64,000 nt of DNA. It comes from Austropuccinia psidii (Eukaryota > Basidiomycota > Pucciniomycetes > Pucciniales > Sphaerophragmiaceae). The position numbers and the translations under genes are program-made. The notes under the pieces are model-generated. The model had not been told where the DNA came from and did no database searches. It was given only the letters and a program-made list of their open reading frames with translations. This document shows positions 11,809 through 24,367 of the stretch, one piece after another. The stretch lies in contig JALGQZ010000011.1 in NCBI GenBank assembly GCA_023105745.1, forward strand, positions 18,874,975 to 18,938,974, read 5' to 3'. The stretch's first letter is position 1. Every line of letters starts with the position of its first letter.

Positions 11809-13794
11809 TGTAAGGTTTGACTATGAAACAATAAGTAAAAATTACTAATATTTTACTTATTGTACTATGAATGTCCTTATAAATGAAATAAATGAGATAA
11901 AAAGAATTATAATAATAAAGAATTATTATAATTATGGCGTAAAAATAATTATATTATTAATAAAATATGATAATATAATTTATATTATAAAATATAATAT
12001 AATATAATAAATATATTAATATGAAATAATTAATATATTCAAAGGCACTGTTTTATTGTTACAAACAAATAATAAAGGCGTAAAAAATTGTTTTTTATTA
12101 ATAAAAAACAATTAAGAACAATAATATTACTAATATTAAAGTTATAAATTAATATACATACTATTTATATTAAGTAAAGAATTATTGAAAGAATAATAGA
12201 GAGAAAATTATTAAAATAAGAGAAAATAACCTACTTTTAATATTTAAAATAATAATTTTCAGATATTTTACGCCAAAAAATATAAATACTACTTATCCAA
12301 ATTGTATTTACAATAAAAAATAGAGAAAATTACAAATATTCTTGATTTTTACGTGGAAATGAGATTTTAGAGAGATTTTTAACAAAAACAATTGAATAAT
12401 TCATTTAATCACGTCAAAATTGATGATTATGATAAGATGATCTTTGGTCTTTGATAATATAAAAGTTCTATATATAAAGATTAAAGAAATCACCTTTTTA
12501 TTGTATTGATTTAATGTTTTTGATGCGTCTGACGTGAAAACAGGGTAAAAAGAGCTCTATTTATAGTAAATACCTCCCTCCTAGAGTCCAACATGCTTCT
12601 AGTAGACGTGTAATGATCATATCCACTGGGATTGATCAATATTTTAAGGTTTGGTGATTATTACATCATGATCAAACCATATCACATCATTATTATGCCA
12701 TTATTTAGAGTTATCACTATAACTCTAAGTTTGATGACATCAAAGGATTGGCAGAACCCCAAAATTTGTGGATTTCATTTGTTTTAATCATGAACTAATA
12801 GTATTCACCAATTGTATCACTCATATGACTGTTAAACTTAATTTAAGGTTACAGTGAGTGATCATAAATGATCAAATTAAGCTCAAACTTTGATCCTTAA
12901 TAGGTTTTTAGATTTACACGCTATATCCATTCAGAGTGATAATTCTAATAGCTTGGTATAACCTTAATATTCTTCCAAGAGCATTTTCTTACATCATCAA
13001 AACTGTATTTTTGATGATTTTTCTTGTAACTCATCTTTTCTGTCGAAATTTAATATTTTAAACTTCAAACTATGATTTCAAGGGGTTATACCTTGAATAT
13101 TATAATAAAAAATATATAATTCTTCACAAATGAACTAGTAGAATCCAACTGTCCACTTTTTTTGAGTTTGGACCACTTCCACAACAAAGTGGTCAACAGC
13201 TCTGTTGATTTTAATCAATAATTCCTTACAGGTTTTAACCTTGTTTATAACTTGTGAAATAAACTTCATTTCTGTATTACTACATTAATTACGTGATGAC
13301 TTTCTTTTTGGTTCATCACTCTATCATTCATAATTCAAGAGATATTAGCTAAAATCCTTGAATATATGCGTTGACCAAAAAAGTGCATATATTCAGGTTA
13401 ATTCCTTAAGTATTGATTTGGAAGCTTAGATTCTTAATTGTTTTATATGTGGAGGTTTATGGGTATTCCACTGGTACCATTTATTTCACATGTTTCTTCA
13501 TTGGTTTTCGAAATAAATAAGGATTTGTGTATTTTATAAGGTATTATTACTTATAACTTATTAAATATTGACTTTACAGATATGACATAAAAATGGTATA
13601 TGTGAATTTTACCATGGGGAATAAAATGGTATAATTTATTTCACATTTTTATTCATTGGTTTTTAAGTTAAACCAAGTTTTATGCCAATTTATGGTATTT
13701 TTGTATTTTTAAAAGTACTTATTTTTAATGTATAATTATATTAAATATTTCTTGTGACCTTTTTGGGTATGTGGTCATATCTCAAAGGTTCACA
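11809..13794 (-). repeat. 3' LTR of the minus-strand family I element (1986 bp)
   Basis: On the minus strand it runs TGTGAACC...CCTTACA and is preceded by the PPT (complement of TTCCCTACCACC). It matches the other family I LTRs throughout. It keeps a TGACGTG motif (complement at 12410-12416) that the 5' LTR has lost by a CpG transition. Confidence 0.92.
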
Positions 13795-13930
13795 TTCCCT
13801 ACCACCACAAAAGATTGTACCACAATCTGATATGTGGAATTAGGGTATCATCCACTGTCCTACCTCTTCAATAGACTTTGTTAGTCTTCAAGCTCAATAA
13901 TGCTTAACTTTTTTATTTTTCAGGCTTTCT

Positions 13931-16022
13931 TTAATGTCTAAATCTTCTTAGTAGTTTATCAGCATTTGTTATATCTTTCTCAAGTAGCCATTCATCTTCT
14001 TGAGTTGAATTTCTATACCTTGCAAGGTATTCTCTTTCTTTTTTGTTTCTTGTCCTTCTTTCTTTAAGGAATTTTACTATTTTATATTCCTCTCCTTCTT
14101 CCAAGGGGGGAATTTCAAGTGGGGGTTTATTTCTTAGTGGAAATAACTCCTTATCACTTGAGCTGTAAGGGTTTGTTAGACTTACAGGGAAAGTTGGGTG
14201 TTTTTTCATCAGTTCACCTGTGAGTTCCAATTGCACAGCATTGGGTCCATGAAGTGCTTTTATCATAAATGGTCCTGCAAAGAAATCTTTTAATTTCTTT
14301 GGGCCTTTTATGTTATTGAAATTAAGGGTTGATACTAGGACCAAGTCTCCTATTTTGAAATAAGGTGGCTTATGACTTTTATCCCATCTTTCTTTTTCAT
14401 ATTTGCAAGAATCTTGCATACATCTTTTTGCATGGTTCCTTGCCTTATCAACCATTATCTTAAAACTGCTTGCTGTTGGGTGTATATCCGCTAACTCCTT
14501 TTTGAGGGTATCATAAGGAAGTCTTGGATTACAACCTTTTTCTAGCATTGCTGGTGTTTTGCCAGTAGAAGAATGGATTGATGTCTTATATGCCAGTTCA
14601 AGAGCTGGTATTAGTGTACACCAATAATGGGTAAAACCATCAGATTCTTTTAATTCTAGCCCATAAGCACAGAATCTTCTTATCATGTCCTCTAAGGTCT
14701 GTATCATTCTTTCTGCCAAACCATCAGCTTGGGGATGGTAAGCTGTTGAGAATGATAACTTTGTCCCAAAAAAGTTAAGGAGATTTGTCCATAATGCTGA
14801 AGTGAACTTTGGGTCTTTGTCACTTAAAATATTTTGGAATAAGCCTGTATGGCTAATAACTTTATTCCATATCATTATGGCTGTGTCCATGGCTGTGTCA
14901 TCCTTATGAAATGGTAGGAACATGGGAGTTTTGCTATACCTGTCAACCAATACTAGGCATGCATTATAGCTTCTGTCTCCTCCTGGAGGTAATGCTGTTA
15001 CCCAATCCATATGAACTATTTCCCAAGGGGATTTTAGTTCTTGGATTTGGATCATCATTCCAAATTTCTTTCCTGTGGCTCTGTTGCCTTTTTGACATCT
15101 GTCACAGGTTTGGCAGTATTCTATAACATCTTTCTTCCAATTTGGCCACAAAGAGCAGGTTTTTACCCTCTCTAGTGTGCTTTCTTCTGCAAGGTGTCCA
15201 GCTGCAACACTATCATTACACTCATGTAAAATAGTGTTTATAAGGGTTCTATCTGTTAAGGCCATAACACATGTGTGTTTTGTTCTATGGTAAAGGATTC
15301 CATCAAGGAGGTGGAATCTTGCTTCATCATATGCCTTTTTCCATGTTTCATCTAGTTTTGATGAAAGTGATGGGTCTTTGCAGTCTTTCATTAGAAGTTG
15401 GCTTAAGATATGGCAATTTTTGTCTATCTTATAGCTTTCTTTAACTTGGTTAAAGAACTCTGTGCCAATGTCTGTAACACATATTTCTTCTATATGATGT
15501 TCTTTTTGTGGTACCCATGCTGGATTGTCAGGGGTATTTGCTAGAGCCCATCTGCTAAGACCATCTGCATTTTTATGAATATTTCCAGATTTATGAACAA
15601 AAGTGATATTTCCTCTATATTCTTGGATAGAAATTTGCCATCTCAGCATATGTCTATTTGGAGTTTTCATATTTAATAGAGATTTTACAGCATTACAGTC
15701 TGTAATCACATCAAATACTGTTCCATCCAAGTAGTAATGTAATTTTTCTAAAGCCCACACTAAGCAGAGGCATTCCATTTGGCTTGCTCCATATCTTGCT
15801 TCTGTTGGCTTTATGGGTCTTGAAATAAAACAGATTGATCCTTCCACTGGTTTATCATTGATAATTTGTGTCTGGTGTAGTGCAGCACCCAGTCCTTCTC
15901 CACAAGCATCAATGTAAATCTTAAAGGGTTGTTTCCAATCTGGCATTAGAAGAAATGGGGCATTTGTTAAGGAATTTTTCATTTCTTCATATGCCTTGAC
16001 TCTTTCTTCTGTCATTTCATAG
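13931..16022 (-). pseudogene. pol: 3' part of family I pol: RNase H, integrase, chromodomain
   Basis: Open on the minus strand from 16022 to the stop at 13931. It continues the RT at 26262: QQTV lies beyond the insertion and YEMTEERVK lies here, so the family II element split one codon stretch. RNase H ([14 protein letters not shown]) and the integrase Asp residues ([17 protein letters not shown]) remain. The zinc finger has lost a His (HECND instead of HECHD) and the motif around the catalytic Glu reads [11 protein letters not shown]. The chromodomain-like C terminus ends DKLLRRFRH. Damage is point-like. Confidence 0.92.
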
Positions 16023-17945
16023 TGTGAGCCTTGAGGTATATTTTACATACCCAAATAGGCCACAATTATCTTAAAAAGAAATTTTGAAGTATACATAACT
16101 CATAAATCATGCATATATTCAAAATTCATCATTTTTGATTTCAGAAAAGATGAATAACTTTTTATTGAGTAAGTAAATCCATGGATTTGAGGCCAGATTT
16201 GGATTCTACACAAAAATTCACCTAGGGTAGCTCCATAGAATGAATAAGCTCAAATTAACTCCTTGAGGTAGTAATATGGAAAATACTTCAACACCACATC
16301 ATTAATACCACATAAAAGATCCGTGAAAAGTTTTGTTTTTCTTGATTTTACACCAAAATAATGGGAGAGTGAGAAATCCCATGTTACATATACACTAAGA
16401 ATAGTGTTATACATGTTTTGAGCACTTAATATTATGGTATTCTTACATGCACTTTTGGTACACCCATAGTGGATATCTCACTTTAAGCTTAAATTTATAT
16501 TTTTATGTGAAAAATAAGGAAGGGGGACAAAAGACATCAAAGAGAGCCAGGGTACCCAACTTCTGAGGCCCCAGAGGCGTGGATAGCTCCAAAGCTTGGT
16601 TCCATGGCTGATCTTGACCCAATTGGTAAACTAAAACTCTTTGGGAACTTGATTACCAAGTTACAACTACTGTAAAACACCAGCAAATAGCCAATAACCT
16701 GCTATTTTGACGTGCCAAGGAGGTAAAAAGCTACTTACACTCCTGTAACCATGTCAATTACTAATGACTTTCCATGGATAAACACTAAAAGAGTAATTAA
16801 AACCCTTTTTGGACTAGTATCCATTGATTTACCTCATAGCAACCAGTCAAACACTGATATTTGCAATTCTACGTAGAAATGAGGTAAGAACTTCAAAAAT
16901 TCATTAAAAATGCAATTCTTAATGAATCTTTCTGAAAGCTTCAAGACCAATTGAGAACTGTATTATCTATGGTACAACCAAAAAGAATTACAGTTTTACT
17001 AGTAAAATTAAACGTTTTACTTACAGTCCATTTTTGTCTATTCTACGTGAAACACTGAATCTTCAAAAATTCACTGTAAATACAACCTGTGATGAAATTG
17101 TCAATAACATTGATAACTTTGGGAAATCAATGATTACTTTGGGATAAAAGAAGATTTACATATGGTACTCCTTTTATTCTTAACCATATTGGGGTTGGTA
17201 GTCACGTAAACGCATCAATTAAGCAATTATGACAATTTTACGTGACAACAGATGATGTAAGTACTAATCCAAAAGGGTTTAATGCTTTCTCACTCACTGG
17301 TTTTTCAGTTTTCTCCATGGCACACCTCTGTGAGCTGTTGTTGACTTAAAAGAGGCCTTCTCTTGCTTTTTTTTCCGTATCATCATCTTATTATCATTTT
17401 ATATCATTGTTACCAACAAGTAAGTATTAGTTAAACTATTCTTAAGTGTTTTAAATCTTTCAGAATCAATAAGAAAGACGTGAAATCATAGAATCCAACT
17501 ATATATTGTTGTAATCCTGCTATAAATCATTTTGATCTCTCAAATCCACAATTCTACATCAAATATCTCTACTTTTATCTATCAATAAGTTCTTTGGAGT
17601 ATTAGTGAGTCATTTATCTTTAATTCTTAAAGTTTTTCTCTAGTAATAGTTTTCTTCAAGGATTATCTTTATAATTATTCTTGCAAAAGATAATTATATA
17701 TCAAAATAATTTTATTATTTTAAGAAAAGAAGTTTTGATTATTAAATTTTTCTTGTAATTCATTCTTGTAGACAATTACTTGCTCACCGTTAAAATCACT
17801 AGTAGTGCTTAACATTGGAAAGAAATAATTTTTTAATTATTTAATTGTGCTTATAATAATATTTTATTATTACATTTCATAAGAACAGACATAGTACTGT
17901 TGATTAATAGTAATATTATCATCAGTTTCATAGTCACATCTTACA
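16023..17945 (+). repeat. 5' LTR, family II (1923 bp)
   Basis: TGTGAGCCTTGAGG...CATCTTACA. A TATA-like TTAAAAG at 17346-17352 precedes a pyrimidine-rich stretch. About 70 bp further is a canonical donor, CAACAA/GTAAGT (intron from 17420), proposed as the end of the first exon of the spliced accessory gene. A TGACGTG motif is at 16708-16714. Confidence 0.93.
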
Positions 17946-17947
17946 TT

Positions 17948-17963
17948 TGGGGGCCTGGCCGTG
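17948..17963 (+). other. Primer binding site, family II
   Basis: TGGGGGCCTGGCCGTG lies two bases after the LTR end. The same sequence, with one or two changes, follows the 5' LTRs of families I, II and III. It begins TGG as a tRNA-primed PBS should and resembles a proline-tRNA-type site, but I could not match it to a tRNA. Confidence 0.75.
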
Positions 17964-18311
17964 TTTTTTTTTTGAAACTTGTACCCTTAATTAATATATT
18001 TTTAAGTTCTAAAATATATTAATTTAATATTTTTTTTTCTTCAATTTAAAGAAAAAATTATTTATAATTTTGAAATTGTCTTGATTTGGTTTAATTTTGT
18101 ACTGTTTTTACACGTGGCTTTTTCACATCCAAAAACTTATAAAATTATTCTTTGAGTTACTCTGACTTAATTTTTTATTCAAATTCTTAAATTTTAATAA
18201 TTTTTTCTTTGAAAAGAATATTTTTTTAAAAAATAATAAAACTTATAAAAAATCTTTTAAAATATCTCAAATCATAAAAAATAATTTCTTTTATCATATT
18301 TTTTCTTTAAG

Positions 18312-19297
18312 TGTCTTTAATCAAATACTGTGCAGCTGGCAACAGACTCAGTAAAAGATACATCACTAGTCCTGAATCTTCTGAAGCAGAATCTGAAGAA
18401 AGTATTGAGGTGCAAATTGCTAAAAGAGGCACCTTATTTAACTCAGAAAAGAGTAAATTACCACCAAAAGGTGTGTTTTTATCTTTAAATTTACTCTTTA
18501 TCCTTAAATTGACGTAAAAATGGTGCATACCAGAAATGGAAGCAACTATTCAGTCCAACCAGATGGATGTGGACAAGGAAGAGGCAAGACCAAATCCAGA
18601 AGTCCCAAATCTTCCACAAGAAAGACACATCTGGAGGATGCCATAGTTGCCCCCCATTCCCCAAGGTCTGTACCAACAGATTTTGACGTGAATTCTGAGC
18701 CTGAACTAATTCATGATATTATTTCCAGGGCTGAACCATTTCCAAGTGGCAGCAATAGAAATATATCAATTCCAGTACAAAAATTGGTTCAGAGCAGCCA
18801 AGGAGGAAGAATGGGAAATCTGCCCAAGCCTTTGGCAGGGGGCCATGAACTCCTACTTACACATCAAGAGCTTGCTGGGTCAGGAGAAGACCATAGAGCT
18901 CTTAGGAGGTTGGAGCCCCCTGTCTTGCAAAGACAAGGTCAAAAAGATAAAGAACTGGTTGAAGAACCAAAGTCTTTTATCCATAGACCAGAAGAAAGAG
19001 TTGGAAATGACTCCAGCTTTGGAGACAGAAGCCCCAGTGGCATCTACCAGCTCCGAACCAGCTTCAGAAGCATCCAAGGACAAGCCCAAAGGACCTCAAA
19101 AGAAACAGAGAGGTCCCAAGAACCATCAAGGCAAGGGCAAAGGCAAAGCCAATTGGCACAGGCCTTACCCACAAGGGTACAGGATCCCCCAATTGGAGGC
19201 TTCAGCCGTGGACAGTGTCTTCAATATGGCCAGGACTCCGATGGAATTTACAGCCAAAGAGCAGGAAAGGATGAACAGAAACTTTCCACAGAAATAA
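18312..19297 (+). CDS. Spliced accessory ORF overlapping gag, family II copy (one stop)
   Basis: Predicted exons: end of LTR exon at 17419, then 18312-18470, 18534-18665 and 18729-19297. Introns are 892, 63 and 63 nt, with GTAAGT, GTGTGT and GTCTGT donors and AAG, CAG and CAG acceptors. The A at 17419 plus TG at 18312 would form the start codon in the context CAACA-ATG-TCT. The coding total is 861 nt, a multiple of three. Exon 2 is Ser/Glu-rich; exon 3 carries QSNQMDVDKEE; exon 4 has a Trp/Leu-rich helical segment (YKNWFRAAKEEEWEI, LLGGWSPL), a Lys/Gly-rich basic stretch and PYPQGYRIP, ending FPQK-stop. Exon 4 is in the +1 frame over gag. A TAG at 18644 breaks this copy; the sister copy at 52583 has GAG there. 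Function unknown. Confidence 0.7.
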
Positions 19298-22200
19298 TTG
19301 GTGTACAGACTAGTATTAATGTAGAAATTGGTAAACTTGATGGCAAGTTAACTAAAATTGCATCAGATATAGTTGAATTTAAGAAAAATGACAAGAAATA
19401 CATTGAATTGCACCAAGTGACAAATGCCAAACTTGACTCAATTACCAATTATTGCATAAGAATTGAAAACATGTGCCAAGTTCAGCATGAAGAGATGGAA
19501 GATCTTTCCATTTTTAAAATGAATGATCAACTTAAGACTCTACAAGACCATGTCTTGAAGATAGTTGAGAATACCAATCAATTTGCTATACACTTAGCAA
19601 AAAGTGACAGTGAAAGGCAGAGGTTGAAGAATGAAATAATTTCAAGTGTGGAACAAATTCATAAGAATGATGAACCACACATGCCAAGACATTCTACACC
19701 TTTAACTGAAGAGAAACTTTCTGTTGAAGAAAGTCTCACCCCATTCTTGGGAGAAAATGCCTACTCTCCAAGAGATATTCCCAAAATAGAAGAATGGCCA
19801 ACATTCTCTGGTGAAGGAGAATACAACCATATTGAATTCATCAGGACTATTGATATGTTGCAAGAAGACTTTAATATACCTGATGAAATCATAGGGGGAA
19901 AATTACATTGTCTGTTTACCAGAACTGCAAAGAAATGGTATTAAAAAATGAGGATTGATCATGGTAAACATGATTGGTCTTGGTGGAAATCTGAAGTGAT
20001 CATCAAATGGGCCAACAATTCTTGGAGGTTTAAGATAGCAAAAGCCTTTGAGAGTGCCATTTTTAACTCAGAGAAAGATAAACCACTTACTTGGTTCTTC
20101 AAACAAAAAGACAGATTATCTGCTTTACAACCAGATATGTCTGACACTATGATTAATATGAAAATATTAAGAAAGTGTGGAGGAGAATTAGAACATGCTA
20201 TCAAAAGCAGATGTGTAGAACCCTGTTCAACAGAAGCCTATATTAATGCTATGTAAGATATCATTGCCAGAACATGAATTGGTAAAACTTGGTCTAAAAT
20301 CCCAGCAGAATCCAAGATGACCTCCGAGATTCCCAGGGAGGACAAAAGACCATAAAAACCTGTCTTAAAGTGTCATAAATGTGGAAGCACTTCACATTTA
20401 GCCAACACTTGCACCAAAAAGGCAAAAATCAATGAAGTTCAAGTCATTGAAGAAGTTCAATGTACTGAAGAGAAGGAAGAATCTGATCAAGATTCTGCAA
20501 TCTTTGAAGATACACCAGTAGAGGACTATCCCATTGAAAAAATCACAGCTTTCTTTGAAGTCACTGAAGTCCATACCCATTTGCCACAGTATAGTGAAGA
20601 TTGCTACAACCTTACTAATGTTCAGGATGCCAGAATGTGTAAAACCAAACCTGCTAAAGGAAAAGGTTATACTGCTGGAGCATCTTGTATCACATCAATT
20701 CTGATGAATAATGTTGAAGCCAAAGTCAATTTGGATACAGGAGCGTTTTGCACTTGTGTAGGCAAAGATTATCTCCAAGCTATACTTCCTGAATGGAAAA
20801 ACCATCTATTACCAATAGAAGGTATACAATTTAGTAGTGCCAGTACCAATATGTACCCTTTGGGTATACTAGACACTACTCTTGTATTTCCCCATCCTAC
20901 AGGAAGTATAAGAAGGAAAGCTGAGGTTGTAGTAATGGACAACTGCACATCTCAACATATCATTCTTGGAAATGATTACCTAAGTATTTATGATATTGAC
21001 ATCAATAACCATAAAGACAGATATTTTGCAATTGGGGATAACAAAAGACAGAAATTTTCCTTCTCCAATATGCCAAAGCAAATATCGGTAGTATCTTCTG
21101 AGAAAGATACTTATAAAGAAGAATTTGTGTCCACACAGCTTGTTGAAGCACAAATTAATCCATCATTGTCACCACAAATGAAGAATGAAATTATTGATGT
21201 GTTATACACGTACAATACTGCATTTGCCTCTGATAATGAACTATTAGGTGCTATAAGAGGACATGAAGTTGATATTACTCTTAGTATTGACAGACCATAT
21301 CCCCCAGTACTTAGAAGACCAGCTTATCCAGCCAGTCCCAGAGCTAGAGAAGCCTTGGAAAAACATATCCAAGAGTTAATTCAACTTAGTCTACTAAGGA
21401 AAGTAGGCCATAATGAGGATGTTGAAGTGACAACACCTGTTATCATTGCTTGGCATAATGATAAGTCAAGAATGGTTGGAGATTTTAGAGCTTTGAATAC
21501 CTACACAGTTCCAGATAGGTATCCAATCCCTAGAATCCAAGAAACCTTGACTCAATTATCTAAAGCCAAGTATATAACATCAATGGATGCATTAAAAGGT
21601 TTCCATAAGAATGTTTTGACGCCTAAAGCTAAGAAATTACTTAGAATTATCACTCACTGTGGTATTTTTGAGTATCTTAGAATGCCATTTGGCATTAAAA
21701 ATGCTCCATCTCATTATCAAAGAATGATGAATACCATCTTCCCCACAGAATTGTCTGAAGGATGGCTTATCATTTATATTGATGATATTATCATATGTTC
21801 TGACTCATGGTCTTTGCACCTTGAAAGACCTCCAAAAGTACTCCACAAAGTTGCAGAAGTGAATATGAAAATTTCACTTAAGAAATGCAAATTTGGTTTT
21901 GAAGAACGTAAAGCATTAGGACATGTTGTTTCTGGTTTGAGCTTGGGTATTGACAAGAATAAAGTGGCAGCAATGCTACTTAAGCCAATACCCCAAAATA
22001 AGAAGGAAATGATGTCTTTTCTTGGATTTGCTAGTTACTATAGGCAACACTTAAAAAACTTTGCAATTCTAGCCAAATTGCTCTATAGAATCTGTGATCA
22101 ACAGACTGTATTTGAGATGACACGGGAGAGAATTAAAGCTTATGAGGAAATAAAGAAAGCCCTTACAGAAGCACCTTTACTCCTCATACCTGACTGGGAT

Positions 22201-24228
22201 ATTCCTTTTAAGTTGTACATTAATGCATGTGTTGATGGATTAGGGGCAGCCCTACATCAAGTCCAAATTATTAATGACAAACCTACAGAAGGACCAGTTT
22301 GTTATATCTCAAGACAAATCAAACAAACAGAAGCCAGATATGGTGCAAGCCAAATGTAGTGCTTATGTTTGGTATGGGCACTTGAGAAATTACACTATTA
22401 CCTTGATGGCAGTGTTTTTGAAGTGATAACTGACTGTAATGCAGTAAAATCACTTCTTAACATGAAAACTCCCAACAGACATATGTTGAGATGGCAAATA
22501 GCTATTCAAGAATATAGAGGAAACATGACTATAGTACATAAAGCAGGAAACATTCACAAGAATGCTGATGGACTTAGTAGATGGGCTTTAGCCAACACTC
22601 CTGATAACCCAGCTTATGTACCTTTGGAAGCTGAACCACAGATTCCAATTGAAGGAATTAACATAACTGATATTGGGACTGAATCCTTTGAGGAGGTCAG
22701 AGAATCTTATAAACAAGACAAGAATTGCCATATCTTGACTTCTTTATTAGATAAAGACTGCAAGGACACATCTTTAGTTAATGCACTTGATGAAGTTTGG
22801 AAAAATTCCTATTCTGAAGGAAGATTTCACTTGTTTGATGGGATCATTTACCACAGAACAAAACATTCATGTGTTATGACATTGTGCAGTAGATTACTTA
22901 TCAATACCATTATTCATGAATGTCATGATAGTATCTACTCTGGACACCTGTCAGAAGACAGAACACTTGAAAAAGTGAAGACCTGTGCATGGGGGCCATC
23001 TTGGAGAAAAGAAACCATTGAATATTGCCATACCTGTGACAGATGCCAAAAAGCAAACAGGAGTACAGGCAAGAAATTTGGACTTATGATCCATATTCAA
23101 GAAACAAAATCCCCATGGGAAGTTGTTCACATGGATTGGGTCACAGCACTTCCTCCAAGTGGTGACAGAAGTAATAATGCTTGTTTAGTCATAGTAGACA
23201 GATATAGCAAAACTCCTATATTCTTACCATGTCATAAAGATGACACTGCTATGGATACAGCTCTTCTTTTATGGAGTAGAGTTATTTCTCATACAGGATT
23301 ATTTAAGAATATCATAAGTGAAAGAGATCCTAAATTCACATATGCACTTTGGACCAATCTTCATATTTTGTTTGGGACTAAGCTATCCTTCTCTACAGCA
23401 TATCACCCTCAGACAGATGGGCTAGCAGAAAGGATGATTCAAACTTTAGAGGACATGATCAGGAGATTTTGTGCTTATGGATTAGAATTCAAAGACTCAG
23501 ATGGCTTTACCCATGACTGGTGCACTCTGATACCTGCATTAGAATTGGCATATAAGAAATCAGTCCATTCTTCCACAGGACAAATTCCTGCTATGTTAGA
23601 GGAAGGATGGAATCCAAGACTCCCAGCAGACACACTGAGGAAAGACTTGATTGACATTCATCCTACAGCTTCCAGCTTCAAAATAAGGCTTGATAAAGTA
23701 AGACTGCATGCAAAACAAAGTATGAATGATGCTTTTGATTATGCAAAACAGAAGTGGGACAAGAGTCATAAAGTACCAGACTTCAAAGTAGGGGACTTAG
23801 TTTTAGTTTCAACCTTGAATTTTAATAATATGAAAGGCCCAAAGAAACTTAAAGATTCTTATGTAGGACCCTTTGTTATTGTTGCTTCACATGGAACCAA
23901 TGCAGTTCAAGTGGAATTGAGTGGTGAATTAGAAAATAAAAACCCCACCTTTCCAGTCAGCTTGATAAAGCCTTATCAACCAGCTGATAAAGAATTGTTT
24001 CCTTTAAGAAACCCAACTCCTTTAACTGTACCACCTGTGGAACAGAATGAAGACAAAAAGATAAAGAAAGTCATTAAAGAAAGGAGACTTAGGGGTAAAA
24101 ATCAAAGAGAATATCTTGTCAGATATAGAAATCCAGTACATGAAGATGAATGGATGGCAGAATCAAAAATACCTGACTCAGATAAACTCTTAAGAAGATT
24201 TAGACATGAAAGAAGGCCACAAGCCTGA
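18520..24228 (+). pseudogene. gag-pol: gag-pol polyprotein, family II, with five in-frame stops
   Basis: One frame from ATG 18520 (MVHTRNGSNY) to 24228. In order: basic disordered N terminus (overlapped by the accessory ORF), coiled-coil region, capsid-like domain (EWPTFSGEGEYNHIEFI, KWANNSWRF), CCHC knuckle ([15 protein letters not shown] near 20370), protease [10 protein letters not shown] near 20735, RT YIDDII near 21776, RNase H, HHCC finger, integrase, and a chromodomain-like end. Stops fall at 19942, 20254, 20275, 20353 and 22357, where homologues have sense codons. RNase H reads YINA instead of YIDA, and the second integrase Asp reads Glu (ISERDPKF). The element is therefore dead for pol functions. 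Confidence 0.93.
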
Positions 24229-24355
24229 ATATGTCTAAATATGTGCTTTAAATTACTTGATCTGAGTGGTGTAAAGAGGTTGGACAGTGGACATTAACCC
24301 CCTTTGGGGCCTTATTCTTTTATCACTAATAAAATTGTAGTACAACTTATTTTTT

Positions 24356-24367
24356 GGTGGGAGGGAA
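24356..24367 (+). other. polypurine tract
   Basis: GGTGGGAGGGAA directly before the 3' LTR start TGTGAGCC. Confidence 0.8.

Noticed and set aside
19270..19300. Frameshift from the end of the accessory ORF into gag
   Set aside because: No shared slippery heptamer is seen before the accessory stop in families I, II and III, and the gag frame has its own conserved ATG and N terminus.
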